DNA of 54,162 nucleotides from Mucilaginibacter sp. L294 (GCF_001636615.1 NZ_LGEK01000028.1:1-54162); one strand, 5' to 3'. Counted from the stretch's first letter, positions 32,679 to 42,696 are shown. Notes: generated by a model not told the origin, from the letters alone. A program made the numbers and translations.

Positions 32679-33941
32679 ATGAAAAAAGCAGCATGCCTTT
32701 TTATTGTTTGTTTTTTAGCCGGCATAAATTGTTTTGCCCAAACCCCACCGTTTGACAACAGCGTTTACCGGCACGAGATAAAAAGCGTAGAATTTTTCAA
32801 TTCAAAAAAACAGGCATCGTTCCCGGTGATTGATTTGGGTAGTGGCGAAACCGTAACACTTGGCTTTGACGACCTAAGCGGCGGCAGCCGTACTTTTAAT
32901 TATACCATTCAGCATTGCGATGCTACCTGGCGCCCATCTAATTTATCGCCTACGGAATACCTGGAAAGCTTTACCAACGATCGTATTAATGATTATTACT
33001 ATTCATCAGCAACATTTCAAAAATATACCCACTACGAGATTAAGCTTCCTAATCGCAATATCATCCCCAAAATATCGGGCAACTATATCCTGAAAGTATA
33101 TGAAGACGGCGACCCTGCAAAACTGATACTAACCCGCAGGTTTTATGTGGTTGGCAAACGGGTGTCGGTAAGTGCCAATATCATCGCTTCAAACAACGTA
33201 GCGGCAAGGCGCACCAACCAAAAGGTAAACTTTACTATTGATTATACGGGCCTGCCGGTACAAAACCCCAATACAGATATCCGCGCTTTTTTAATGCAAA
33301 ATGCCAGGATCGAAACCGGCATCATGAACAATAAACCAACTTACATTCGCGGTACGCAGCTGGTTTATAACGATGTAAACATAAATGATTTTGCCGGCCG
33401 TAACGAGTTCAGGCATTTTGATACACGTACGCTCAAGTTAAACTCCGAGCGAATAGCCAAAATTTATAAAGACACCGCCAACACCGTTATGTTGCTGGGC
33501 GACCCTAACCGTAACCTGCCCAACTACACGTTGTTGTATGATCTTGATGGTAAATTTTATATCCTGAACCAAGACGGCTCAGATCCGCGCCGCGATGCCG
33601 ATTACGCGCACATGTATTTTAGCCTGGCATCCAACAAACCTGAAGCCGACGGCACCCCCTACATTGTTGGCCAGTTTAATGATTATAAGCTGGATGAGCA
33701 CAGCAAACTCACTTTTGATAGCCGTGGCCGCTGGTATACTGATTTGCTGCTTAAGCAGGGCGTGTACGATTACCAGTACATATGGGTAAGTAATGCTACC
33801 AAGCAGCCCGACGATATCCTTTTAGAGGGCAATTACTTTGAAACTGAGAACGAATACCAACTATTGGTTTATTACCGCCAAACCGGCTCACGGTATGAGC
33901 AATTGGTGGGTTATAGCCTGCTAAGTTCGGCAAAACAGTAA
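32679..33941 (+). CDS. Type IX secretion system plug protein (DUF5103)
   Basis: 420 residues from ATG 32679; an upstream TTG frame would overlap the previous gene and bury the signal peptide (MKKAACLFIVCFLAGINCFA). YRHEIKSVEFFNSKKQASFPVI and FNYTIQHCDATWRPSNLSPTEYLESF are hallmarks of the DUF5103/plug family, which closes the SprA translocon pore of the T9SS. Beta-sandwich repeats fill the rest. A single unlinked copy, as is usual in Bacteroidota. Confidence 0.9.
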   Translation: MKKAACLFIVCFLAGINCFAQTPPFDNSVYRHEIKSVEFFNSKKQASFPVIDLGSGETVTLGFDDLSGGSRTFNYTIQHCDATWRPSNLSPTEYLESFTNDRINDYYYSSATFQKYTHYEIKLPNRNIIPKISGNYILKVYEDGDPAKLILTRRFYVVGKRVSVSANIIASNNVAARRTNQKVNFTIDYTGLPVQNPNTDIRAFLMQNARIETGIMNNKPTYIRGTQLVYNDVNINDFAGRNEFRHFDTRTLKLNSERIAKIYKDTANTVMLLGDPNRNLPNYTLLYDLDGKFYILNQDGSDPRRDADYAHMYFSLASNKPEADGTPYIVGQFNDYKLDEHSKLTFDSRGRWYTDLLLKQGVYDYQYIWVSNATKQPDDILLEGNYFETENEYQLLVYYRQTGSRYEQLVGYSLLSSAKQ

Positions 33942-34000
33942 TTTGAATACAAAACCTTTGGCTCACAGGCTTTTTGAGGCAATACTTTCCTGCTAAAGTT

Positions 34001-34008
34001 TATCTTTG
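34001..34008 (+). promoter_or_regulatory. -7 promoter box of the thioesterase gene
   Basis: TATCTTTG, an exact TAnnTTTG match, ends 4 nt before ATG 34013. It decides the start: the longer frame from TTG 33974 would begin upstream of the promoter. Confidence 0.65.
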
Positions 34009-34012
34009 CAGC

Positions 34013-34534
34013 ATGAAAGGAAAATCGCCCCAGGAATCATTTACGATTATGAACGAGTTGGTATTACCCAATGATACCAATACCCTGAATAATTTAATGG
34101 GGGGCCGTTTACTCCACTGGATGGATATTGCCGCAGCGATATCGGCACAAAAACATTGCAACCGTATTGTAGTAACCGCTTCTGTAGATAATGTATCCTT
34201 TCAGCACCCTATAAAACTTGGGGATGTAATTACCATCGAAGCCAAAGTATCACGTGCTTTTACTACCTCTGTTGAGGTTAGGCTTGATGTTTACGCCCAA
34301 AACATACCATCGGGCACTAAGGTAAAAAGCAATGAAGCTTATTATACTTTTGTAGCTTTAGACCAAAACGGCCGTACCATCCCCGTGCCACCAATGTTAC
34401 CCGAAACCGATCAGGAAATTGAGCTTTACGAAGGTGCCTTGCGCCGCCGCCAGCTAAGGCTGATATTGGGTGGTAAAATGAAACCCGATGATGCTACCGA
34501 ACTGAAAGCCTTATTTTTTGGCGAACAGAAATAG
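34013..34534 (+). CDS. Acyl-CoA thioesterase (hotdog fold)
   Basis: 173 residues from ATG 34013. The hotdog signature LPNDTNTLNNLMGGRLLHWMDIAAAISAQKHC includes the catalytic Asn/Asp region, with VTASVDNVSFQHPIKLGDVI next. It hydrolyses acyl-CoA to free acid and CoA; chain-length preference unknown. Start chosen by the promoter box just upstream. Confidence 0.9.
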   Translation: MKGKSPQESFTIMNELVLPNDTNTLNNLMGGRLLHWMDIAAAISAQKHCNRIVVTASVDNVSFQHPIKLGDVITIEAKVSRAFTTSVEVRLDVYAQNIPSGTKVKSNEAYYTFVALDQNGRTIPVPPMLPETDQEIELYEGALRRRQLRLILGGKMKPDDATELKALFFGEQK

Positions 34535-34597
34535 CCCTTGTTTTGATAAGTTTTATGAAAAATCATTACATTTATAAAGATTTAAACTTTATCATAA

Positions 34598-34921
34598 ATG
34601 AAAAGATTTTTGTTGGTGTTAATTATTCCTGCAATAATATTAACATCATGTGCGGGTAAAAAGGAACTCAACCGTACAAGTAATAATGTACAGGATGGCT
34701 CATCTTTCCAAACAGCTGTAGTAATACAGGAGAAATCAGAAAAAACTGGTATAAACGCAGAATACGCTTGGGTAAAAGCAAATCACCCGGGGGCAAGTAG
34801 CCGGAGTCAGTCCCTAATTTATCATGATAAAAAACCTTATGATATCCTCAAAATAAAAACAGCCGACGGCAAAGACCTGGATTTGTATTTTGATATATCT
34901 AACTTTTACGGAAAATTTTAA
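34598..34921 (+). CDS. Small lipoprotein, unknown function
   Basis: 107 residues; signal peptide with lipobox ILTSC (C18), then a short soluble part with DILKIKTADGKDLDLYFDISNFYGKF. Family not recognised. Monocistronic, convergent with the EVE gene, whose stop is 8 bp away. Confidence 0.7.
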   Translation: MKRFLLVLIIPAIILTSCAGKKELNRTSNNVQDGSSFQTAVVIQEKSEKTGINAEYAWVKANHPGASSRSQSLIYHDKKPYDILKIKTADGKDLDLYFDISNFYGKF

Positions 34922-34929
34922 GCAGGTAA

Positions 34930-35337
34930 TTAACTACCCGCCAGTTCCAGTATGCGGTCAAACTCCTCACGCTTTAATGCCATTACCGAGAGGCGGCCCT
35001 GCCTCACCAGCCCAATATCTTTGAGGCGTTCGTCGGCTTTTATTTGCTCAAGGGTAATCGGTTTTTTCAGGCTCTCTACAGGTTCCAGGTCAATCACTAC
35101 CCAGTTAGGGTCTTCGGTTGTGGGGTCCTGGTAAAATTCCTTTACAACACGGGCAATACCTACAATTTCTTTACCCTCGTTACTGTGGTACCACATCACC
35201 AGGTCGCCGGCCTTCATTAATTTTAAATTATTACGTGCCTGATAGTTACGAACACCGTCCCAAAAGGTACGGCCCTCTTTGTTAAATTTTTCCCAGCTAT
35301 ACTTTACAGGTTCTGATTTTACTAACCAATGGTTCAT
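34930..35337 (-). CDS. EVE domain protein
   Basis: 135 residues, almost the whole length being the EVE (PUA-like) fold: MNHWLVKSEPVKYSWEKF, DGVRNYQARNNL and GDLVMWYHSNEGKEIVGIA. These proteins bind modified bases in DNA or RNA. No restriction partner adjoins it here. Convergent with the small lipoprotein. Confidence 0.92.
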   Translation of the reverse strand: MNHWLVKSEPVKYSWEKFNKEGRTFWDGVRNYQARNNLKLMKAGDLVMWYHSNEGKEIVGIARVVKEFYQDPTTEDPNWVVIDLEPVESLKKPITLEQIKADERLKDIGLVRQGRLSVMALKREEFDRILELAGS

Positions 35338-35512
35338 AGAATGTGTTGTTCAAATAGTACCGCAAATTATAAATTATCAGCGAAAAACAGGTAAGATAAA
35401 CACGAGTTAAACACCCTTTTATCTTAAAACGAAAATATCTAATTTATAGCTAATCTTAACGCCATATTATATATAATTGTAGTATCAACATTTGTCTTTG
35501 AATATATCAAGT

Positions 35513-36472
35513 ATGCCTTTACTTATCAGTAATGATGATGCAAGCTTTAGTGTGCTGTTTCACAACAACCCCACCCCCATGTGGATTGTTGAAGTGGATA
35601 CCTTGCAATTTAAAGAAGTTAACAAGGCCGCGATTAAGCATTATGGTTATACCCGGGACGAGTTTCTGAACAAGATTAAGCTCTCCAACATTCGCCCTGT
35701 ATATGAGCAGCAGGAAATGCTTAACCTTATTAAGCGCATAAAGCATAGCCAAACTGTTAAAAAAGAGCTTACGCATATCAAAAAAAATGGCGGCCTTATC
35801 CATGTAAATATCACATCGTACAACGTTATTTACAACGGCTGCCGCTGCCGCATGGTTATTATACATGATATTACGCAGCAAAAGCTGAAAGATATTAAGC
35901 TTATTGAGGCTTTAGACCGGGTAAACGAAACGCTTGAAAGTATTACCGATGGCTTTATAACCCTCGACCGCAAATTGCGTGTAACTTACTGGAACAAAGA
36001 AGCAGCAAGGATACTATCTACAAGCAAACAAACTGTATTGCACAGAACGCTTTGGGAACTATACCCATACTACCGTGAACTTGATGTTTATAAGCAATTC
36101 AAATACTCGTTAGAGCATAAAGAGACCGTAAAATTTGAGGAGCATATTGCCCAGTTAAAAAAATGGGTTTGTTTTACCGTTTACCCCGGGGCTGAAGGCC
36201 TTGCCGTGTATTTTCAGGATATTACCGGCCAAAAACATGGCGAAGAGCAGATAAACCTGAAAAACCAAAGCCTTGACCAGATAGCCTACATCAATTCGCA
36301 CATTATACGTAAACCCCTGGCTAATATATTGGGCATCATCAATTCATTAGAGGGTTTACCCTGCGATGAAGAAAATATGGACCACCCCATAAAAATGCTG
36401 AAACAAAGCGCTACAGAACTGGATAACCTGATAAAGGAGATCAACACCCGGGTTGAGAAAACTTTGAAATAG
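35513..36472 (+). CDS. PAS-PAS protein with DHp-like tail but no ATPase domain
   Basis: 319 residues from ATG 35513 (a TTG at 35492 is also in frame). Two PAS domains: about 10-125 (NPTPMWIVEVDTLQFKEVNKAAIKHYGY) and about 140-245 (ITDGFITLDRKLRVTYWNKEAA). Then YINSHIIRKPLANILGIINSLEG, a histidine-kinase dimerisation box with its His. The protein stops before any HATPase domain, so it cannot phosphorylate itself. It may be a phosphotransfer partner or decoy; truncation is equally possible. Confidence 0.82.
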   Translation: MPLLISNDDASFSVLFHNNPTPMWIVEVDTLQFKEVNKAAIKHYGYTRDEFLNKIKLSNIRPVYEQQEMLNLIKRIKHSQTVKKELTHIKKNGGLIHVNITSYNVIYNGCRCRMVIIHDITQQKLKDIKLIEALDRVNETLESITDGFITLDRKLRVTYWNKEAARILSTSKQTVLHRTLWELYPYYRELDVYKQFKYSLEHKETVKFEEHIAQLKKWVCFTVYPGAEGLAVYFQDITGQKHGEEQINLKNQSLDQIAYINSHIIRKPLANILGIINSLEGLPCDEENMDHPIKMLKQSATELDNLIKEINTRVEKTLK

Positions 36473-36485
36473 GTATCGGCAGCTG

Positions 36486-37508
36486 TTAATGCAGTATCTT
36501 AAACATCAGTTCCTTCATCAAACCGCCGTGATCGGTGTTTGATTCAACGCCTTTGCTTTTCAAATCATACTCGCGCAGGTAACTGATCACCTGGAAGGTT
36601 TTGCCAAGATTATAGTTCCGCGCTGCCTGCTCATAATCTTTCATGAAGTATGGATTAACACCAATTTCTTTCGCGGCATTCGATTTATCTTTAACATAAT
36701 GATAAGCCAACACTTTGCTGAAAAAATTATTCAGGTTGCCAAGTACCAGCACTATCGGGTTAGCTTTTGGGTTAGCTTCAAAGTAATTGACAATTTGGTT
36801 TGCCTTGAAAACATCCTTTCGGGTAAGTGCGCTCTGCAGCTCAAATACATTGTACTCTTTGCTGATACCGATATTATCGGCTATCAGTTGCAGGGTTATT
36901 TCCTGCCCTTCGCTAATATTCAACATCAGCTTATCCAGTTCGTTGGCTATTTTAGATAGGTCGTTACCCAGGTACTCAGATAACATCGCCGATGCCTGCT
37001 GATTGATCTTGTACTTCTTATCAGAAACGTAACCCTCAATCCAACCGGGGATCTTGTTATCATACAAAGCAGCCGATTCAAATATCAGCCCGTTTTTTTC
37101 AATGGCCTTATATGTTTTTTTGCGCTTATCAAACTTGCCGTATTTATAACAAAAAACCAGTATAGTGCTTTGCAGCGGGTTTTCGAGATAACTTAATATA
37201 GGGTTGATGCTTTTTTTATCGTCATCATCGCGACCCCATTTCATATCCTGCGCTTCTTTTACCATTACCACCTGGTAATCGCTCATCATGGGGTAGCGCT
37301 TAGAGGCGTTTATAGCCGTCATCACATCGGTATCCTTACCGTATAGCACCGTTTGGTTAAATCCCTTCTCCGCGTCTGATAACAGGTTATGCTCGATATA
37401 ATCGCTAACCAGGTCAATATAGTAAGACTCCTCACCGTGTAGCAGGTATATGGGTTTATACTTGCGGTTTTTCAGATCTTTTATAATGTCAGGAGCAGTA
37501 ACGGCCAT
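36486..37508 (-). CDS. holA: DNA polymerase III subunit delta
   Basis: 340 residues, AAA+-related clamp-loader subunit. PIYLLHGEESYYIDLVSDYIE at the start, YFEANPKANPIVLVLGNLNNFFSKVL in the C-terminal collar region. It opens the beta clamp within the clamp loader. Its start lies 5 nt from a TACTTTTG promoter box in an inverted repeat shared with the divergent gene. Confidence 0.92.
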   Translation of the reverse strand: MAVTAPDIIKDLKNRKYKPIYLLHGEESYYIDLVSDYIEHNLLSDAEKGFNQTVLYGKDTDVMTAINASKRYPMMSDYQVVMVKEAQDMKWGRDDDDKKSINPILSYLENPLQSTILVFCYKYGKFDKRKKTYKAIEKNGLIFESAALYDNKIPGWIEGYVSDKKYKINQQASAMLSEYLGNDLSKIANELDKLMLNISEGQEITLQLIADNIGISKEYNVFELQSALTRKDVFKANQIVNYFEANPKANPIVLVLGNLNNFFSKVLAYHYVKDKSNAAKEIGVNPYFMKDYEQAARNYNLGKTFQVISYLREYDLKSKGVESNTDHGGLMKELMFKILH

Positions 37509-37510
37509 TA

Positions 37511-37620
37511 AGTCAAAAGTAAAAAAGTTAGGAGTAAAAAGTACTGTTTGTGGAATAATAAACTCAAGATAATTAAAGATGGGCCTTGTTTTGACTTTTA
37601 ACTTTTTACTTTTGACTTTC
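37511..37620. repeat. Inverted repeat with outward promoter boxes
   Basis: The left arm (AGTCAAAAGTAAAAAAGTTA, 37511-37530) is the inverse of the right arm (TAACTTTTTACTTTTGACTT, 37600-37619). Each arm holds an outward TACTTTTG: minus strand 37521-37514 toward holA, plus strand 37607-37614 toward the HsdR-N gene. Confidence 0.8.
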
Positions 37621-37627
37621 TAAAAAA

Positions 37628-38086
37628 ATGGACTTACTACTTCCGCTTAATTTACCGCCATACCCTTTTAAACTGACCGAGCAAAACGGGCAGCTTACCG
37701 TGTTTGACGAATTGCGGAAAAAGAACATTATTATTACCCCCGAAGAATGGGTGCGCCAGCATTTTGTGCAGTACCTAATAGGGCACAAGCAGTACCCAAA
37801 AACTTTAATAAAATTGGAGGGGGGCCTTAAGCTGAACGGGATGGCTAAACGTACTGATATTGTAGTTTTCAACTCAATGGGCCAGCGCATTTTACTGGTG
37901 GAGTGTAAAGCGCCGTCTGTTGCTATTACACAATCCACTTTTGATCAGGCCGCGCGGTACAACATGGTACATAAGGTGCAGCTAATGGCAGTAAGCAATG
38001 GCTTGCAGCATTACTATTGCAGCATCGATCACGAAAGTGGGAGCTATAAATTTATTGAGGAATTACCGGGCTACAGAGAACTTTAG
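37628..38086 (+). CDS. HsdR N-terminal-like PD-(D/E)xK protein
   Basis: 152 residues matching the type I restriction enzyme R N-terminal family (HSDR_N_2). The nuclease core is RTDIVVFNSMGQRILLVECKAP, with Asp and ExK. WVRQHFVQYLIGHKQYP is the typical helical start. It occurs alone, without helicase or HsdM/S, so it is not a restriction system; a conserved partner of holA is possible. Divergent from holA. Confidence 0.85.
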   Translation: MDLLLPLNLPPYPFKLTEQNGQLTVFDELRKKNIIITPEEWVRQHFVQYLIGHKQYPKTLIKLEGGLKLNGMAKRTDIVVFNSMGQRILLVECKAPSVAITQSTFDQAARYNMVHKVQLMAVSNGLQHYYCSIDHESGSYKFIEELPGYREL

Positions 38087-38089
38087 TTA

Positions 38090-39919
38090 TTAAACAGTAG
38101 CTATCAGATTTTGGATTTTCTCCATCAGTTCATCCGGCTTAAACGGTTTGGCAACATAGTCATTCATGCCGGCGTTGGTCACCTGGTCACGAATATCAAA
38201 TAAAGCCGATGCCGTTAAAGCAATGATCGGGATATTTGATTTAGCCGGGTCGGTCATTTTACGTATTTCCATTGATGCGTCAAACCCGTTCATTACCGGC
38301 ATTTGCAGATCCATCAAAATAATATCAAAGTTACCGTACTGCACAATTTCAACCGCGCGTTCGCCATTTTCGGCAATGGTTGGCACAATCTTCCATTTAG
38401 AGAACAGCTTTTTCATCAGCATCACGTTAACCGGGTTATCCTCGGCTATTAAAACACGCAGGCTGCTGCCCAGGTCTTCAATTTCAGGTACAACCGGTTG
38501 CTGTACTTGTTGCTGCTTTTGTTGCTCGGGTATTACAATACGTTCTTTAGGCTGGGCAATAACCTCTGTTGATACCGGGAACTCCATATTGAAAGAAAAC
38601 TCAGACCCCTCGCCAACGTTACTGCTTACATACATCTGGATGGCTTGCAGCTCTAAAAGGCGTTTAACAATGGCCAAACCCAAGCCCGTACCGCCATACT
38701 GGCGTGTTGTGGTGATAGATTCCTGGATAAAGGGCTCAAAAATAGTCTCCAGGTTTTCTTTTTTGATACCAATACCGGTATCCTTTACAGAAAAGCTCAC
38801 TATAATGTTGTTGTGGCGGTCTTCCAGGCATGTTACCCTTACCCATATATTGCCCTGCGCTGTAAACTTAATGGCGTTGCTAACCAGGTTAAATATGATC
38901 TGCGTTAAGCGGGTTGGGTCGCCAAATATTACCTTTTTGCGCAGTGTGCTGTCAATATCAAGTTTAAACAGCAAGCCTTTCTCTTCGGCTTTAATGATCT
39001 GCCCGCCGCAAATATTTTGCATCAGGTCAACCAAATTAAATTTGATCTTTTCGAACACAACCTTACCCGATTCTATCTTATTAAAATCAAGTACATCATT
39101 TACAATGGCCAGCAGGTTATTTGCCGAAAACTTCAGTATCTCCAGGTTCTCGCCCTGATCCTGCCTGGGGTTATTCATCAGTAACAGGTTACTCATACCA
39201 ATAACCGCGTTTAACGGCGTCCTTATCTCGTGCGACATGGTTGACAGGAACTCGGATTGCACCTGCGATGATTTTTCGGCCTTTTCTATCGCCCGTTCAA
39301 ATTTGATATTTAACGCGGCCTGTTCCTCGCCGTTATCCTTAAGCTGCTTTATATTCTTTAAAAAGGCGCTGTAAAAATGGCTGTGGATGAATATAATAAG
39401 GATGAAGTTGGCAAATACAGCTATAATAGTAGTAGATTCATCGGCCTTCTCCGGCTTGAAATCAATAAAATAATTATGGTCGTACTGCATCACCATAAAT
39501 ATTAAAATAGGCAACAAATTAAGCAGGGAGTAAAACATACCCCAGTTTTGCCCAAGCATGTAAAAACTAAATACAATTACCAATATTATAAGTTGTATGG
39601 TAATAATATTTACATCCTGCAGTATAACAAATACCGTGGCCATATTAACCATGGTACCAATTACCAGCAGCAAATGCGATATGGTGTGCCAATGCGGTTT
39701 ATAGGTAAGATATTTAAACAGCGCCAGTACTGCTATCAATGCAATGGTGGTAGTACTGGTCATTACCTGCAAGTTTTGCAGATAAACGCTTAAAAATAAA
39801 GCGCACAACCCAACGGCTGCAAGCAATAAACCATAATATAGCAAACGAATACGTGCCTGATCAAGTATTGACAGGTCGCGCCGGAGTATTTTATTAACAG
39901 AAAAATTAAAAAAATTCAC
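38090..39919 (-). CDS. Hybrid sensor histidine kinase / response regulator
   Basis: 609 residues, GTG start. About six membrane helices (25-195) without periplasmic domain, coiled linker, HisKA with FLSTMSHEIRTPLNAVIGMSNLL, HATPase with NLVSNAIKFT and QYGGTGLGLAIVKRLLEL, then a C-terminal receiver (about 485-605) with FDIILMDLQMPVMNG as phospho-acceptor. No output domain; an external phosphotransfer protein would be needed. The Q-rich linker (EQQKQQQVQQP) lies before the receiver. Confidence 0.92.
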   Translation of the reverse strand: MNFFNFSVNKILRRDLSILDQARIRLLYYGLLLAAVGLCALFLSVYLQNLQVMTSTTTIALIAVLALFKYLTYKPHWHTISHLLLVIGTMVNMATVFVILQDVNIITIQLIILVIVFSFYMLGQNWGMFYSLLNLLPILIFMVMQYDHNYFIDFKPEKADESTTIIAVFANFILIIFIHSHFYSAFLKNIKQLKDNGEEQAALNIKFERAIEKAEKSSQVQSEFLSTMSHEIRTPLNAVIGMSNLLLMNNPRQDQGENLEILKFSANNLLAIVNDVLDFNKIESGKVVFEKIKFNLVDLMQNICGGQIIKAEEKGLLFKLDIDSTLRKKVIFGDPTRLTQIIFNLVSNAIKFTAQGNIWVRVTCLEDRHNNIIVSFSVKDTGIGIKKENLETIFEPFIQESITTTRQYGGTGLGLAIVKRLLELQAIQMYVSSNVGEGSEFSFNMEFPVSTEVIAQPKERIVIPEQQKQQQVQQPVVPEIEDLGSSLRVLIAEDNPVNVMLMKKLFSKWKIVPTIAENGERAVEIVQYGNFDIILMDLQMPVMNGFDASMEIRKMTDPAKSNIPIIALTASALFDIRDQVTNAGMNDYVAKPFKPDELMEKIQNLIATV

Positions 39920-40023
39920 TTCCTACTTGCCGTATTAATATTAGGTTAAAGCAAATAATAAATAGTGGTATAATATACACATTATGTTATTATTGGCCAT
40001 TAAGTTACCCTAACATTATACAA

Positions 40024-42696
40024 TTAACCTGCCAACCCGCGCAAGTTATCTTCAACTATCTTTAACCGGGCTTCGGCGTCGGCTTTCTTTTTTAATTCAT
40101 TCTCTATTATCTCGGGCTTGGCATTTGCCATAAAGCGCTCATTCCCTAATTTGGCGTTCACCGATTTTAAGAATCCTTCAAGATATTCTTTCTCTTTTGT
40201 AAGGCGTTCGCGTTCGGCATCTTTATCTACCGCAATATTAAGCGTAACAAAAAACTCGTCGGTACCCGCTATAAAGCTGTTTGCGCCGGTTATAGCATCA
40301 TCAACCTTACTTAGTTGAGTAATATTACCCAACTGTTTTATAATGGGTTCGTACTGGTTATAATTGATGGCAGAGTTTGCTTTTACGGCCAGCGGCAACG
40401 CCTCTTTTGGCGACAGCTGGTTATTGTTGCGTGTATTACGAATTTGTGTTACCACTTGCTGAACGATCTCAATTTCGGCAACAAGCTGGGTATTTATTTT
40501 CCCGATAACTGGCAATTGTGCAACAATACAGCAATCTAATTCGGTACGTGTGCCAAACAATTCGTCATGCCAAAGCTCCTCAGTCAGGAACGGCATGTAT
40601 GGGTGCAGCACTTTTAAAATATCCTCAAAAAACGCAACGGTTGCATTATAGGTTTCGGCATCTATCTTTTGCTTTTCAACCCCTTGCTGGTAGGCAGGTT
40701 TTACCATTTCCAGGTACCATGCGCAGAAATCATCCCATACCAGTTTATAGGTAGTCATTAATGCTTCAGATAAGCGGTATTGCGTAAAATCGCTGTCAAT
40801 TTCAACCAAAGCCAGGCTAAAGCGGCTTGCAAACCACTCAATAGCTACCCCATTTTTTGGGGCGATGCTATTATCTATTTCCCAGCCTTTTACCAGTTTA
40901 AAAGCATTCCATATTTTATTTGCGAAACCGCTCCCCTGCTCGCAGTATTTTTCGTCGAACATCAGATCGTTCCCCGCGGGCGAGCAAAGCAGCATGCCCA
41001 CACGTACACCATCGGCGCCGTATTTTGCGATCAGGTCTAAAGGGTCGGGCGAGTTACCTAACGATTTCGACATCTTGCGGCCCAGCTTATCCCTAACAAT
41101 ACCAGTAAGGTAAACGTTAGTGAATGGTTTCGTCTCGCGCAATTCATGCCCTGCCATGATCATCCTGGCCACCCAGAAGAATAAGATCTCCGGCGCAGTC
41201 ACCAGGTCGTTTGTTGGGTAATAATAGTTTATCTCGGCATTATCAGGATTACGCACCCCGTCAAAAACCGATATAGGCCACAGGCCAGATGAGAACCAGG
41301 TATCTAAAACATCTTCGTCCTGGGTAAGCTGATCTATCGTAAGTGATGCATCAATTTTATGTGCCTCGGCCAATGCTTCTTCTTTTGTTTTGGCTACTAC
41401 AAAATCGCCGTTTGGCAGGTAGTACGCCGGGATTTGCTGCCCCCACCACAGTTGCCTGCTGATATTCCAGTCCCTAACGTTTTCCATCCAGTGGCGGTAG
41501 GTGTTAATGAATTTCTCGGGGATCAGTTTTACATCACCATTCAATACATACTCTAAAGCAGGCTTGGCCAACTCCGGCATTTTGCAAAACCATTGCATAG
41601 ATAGCTTTGGTTCGATAGCAGCGTTGGTACGTTCGCTATAACCTATTTGCGAGGTATAATCCTCTGTTTTTTCAAGTGCGCCGGCTTCTTCTAAAAGTAC
41701 CGCTATTTTTTTACGGGCAATGAAACGATCTTCGCCAACCAGTATCTGTGCCTTTTCGTTCAGCGTTGCATCATCATTTAATATATCGATGATCTGCAGC
41801 TTGTGTTTTTGGCCAAGCTCATAGTCATTCAGATCATGCGCCGGGGTAACTTTTAAGCAACCGGTACCAAAATCCATGGTAACGTACTCGTCCAGTATCA
41901 CCGGGATCTCGCGGTTTACCAGCGGGATAAAAACTGATTTACCATGCAGGTGCGTGTACCGCTCGTCATGAGGGTTAATACAGATAGCCGCATCAGCCAT
42001 TATGGTTTCGGGGCGGGTAGTAGCGATGATTAGAAATTGTGTATTCGAAGTATGGTAAGGTTCTTTATTAACTTTATCACTCACAACTTCATACTTGATA
42101 TAATAAAGCTTCTGATTTACTTCCTTACGGATAACTTCTTCGTCGCTTACAGCGGTTTTACCTTGCGGGTCCCAGTTTACCATGCGTACGCCGCGATAGA
42201 TCCAGCCCTTTTTATGCAGATGAACAAAGTAATCGATAACAGATTCGCTCATGTCCTCGTCCATGGTGAATTTGGTGCGTTCCCAATCGCATGACGCACC
42301 CAGTTTTTTTAACTGCTCCAGTATGATACCGCCGTATTTTTCTTTCCACTCCCAGGCATAGCTTAAAAACTCCTCGCGGCTCAGGTCTTTTTTATTGATG
42401 CCGCGCTCTTTCAGCATGGCCACAACCTTTGCTTCGGTAGCTATGCTGGCGTGGTCGGTACCGGGTACCCAGCAGGCGTTTTTGCCTTTCATGCGGGCAC
42501 GGCGTATCAATACATCCTGTATGGTATTGTTTAGCATATGGCCCATGTGCAGCACACCCGTTACGTTTGGCGGCGGGATAACGATAGTGTATGGTTCACG
42601 GTGGTCAGGTACCGATCTGAAAAAGTTGTGTTTTAACCAGTAACTGTACCATTTTTCTTCGGCTGCAGTGGGCGAATAGGTTTTTGCAATACTCAT
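40024..42696 (-). CDS. valS: Valine--tRNA ligase
   Basis: 890 residues from ATG 42696. Class I synthetase: the HIGH motif appears as PPNVTGVLHMGHMLN and the KMSKS motif as GRKMSKSLGN. The editing domain shows TTRPETIMADAAI, and a C-terminal coiled coil (about 820-890) is typical of ValRS. The frame could start at TTG 42705, but this TTG is part of the promoter box, so ATG 42696 is preferred. Confidence 0.96.
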   Translation of the reverse strand: MSIAKTYSPTAAEEKWYSYWLKHNFFRSVPDHREPYTIVIPPPNVTGVLHMGHMLNNTIQDVLIRRARMKGKNACWVPGTDHASIATEAKVVAMLKERGINKKDLSREEFLSYAWEWKEKYGGIILEQLKKLGASCDWERTKFTMDEDMSESVIDYFVHLHKKGWIYRGVRMVNWDPQGKTAVSDEEVIRKEVNQKLYYIKYEVVSDKVNKEPYHTSNTQFLIIATTRPETIMADAAICINPHDERYTHLHGKSVFIPLVNREIPVILDEYVTMDFGTGCLKVTPAHDLNDYELGQKHKLQIIDILNDDATLNEKAQILVGEDRFIARKKIAVLLEEAGALEKTEDYTSQIGYSERTNAAIEPKLSMQWFCKMPELAKPALEYVLNGDVKLIPEKFINTYRHWMENVRDWNISRQLWWGQQIPAYYLPNGDFVVAKTKEEALAEAHKIDASLTIDQLTQDEDVLDTWFSSGLWPISVFDGVRNPDNAEINYYYPTNDLVTAPEILFFWVARMIMAGHELRETKPFTNVYLTGIVRDKLGRKMSKSLGNSPDPLDLIAKYGADGVRVGMLLCSPAGNDLMFDEKYCEQGSGFANKIWNAFKLVKGWEIDNSIAPKNGVAIEWFASRFSLALVEIDSDFTQYRLSEALMTTYKLVWDDFCAWYLEMVKPAYQQGVEKQKIDAETYNATVAFFEDILKVLHPYMPFLTEELWHDELFGTRTELDCCIVAQLPVIGKINTQLVAEIEIVQQVVTQIRNTRNNNQLSPKEALPLAVKANSAINYNQYEPIIKQLGNITQLSKVDDAITGANSFIAGTDEFFVTLNIAVDKDAERERLTKEKEYLEGFLKSVNAKLGNERFMANAKPEIIENELKKKADAEARLKIVEDNLRGLAG

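Noticed and set aside
33974..34012. TTG start for the thioesterase
   Set aside because: It lies upstream of the TATCTTTG box at 34001-34008 that should drive the gene.
37628..38086. Restriction-modification system
   Set aside because: Only an HsdR N-terminal-like domain is present, without helicase, methylase or specificity subunit.
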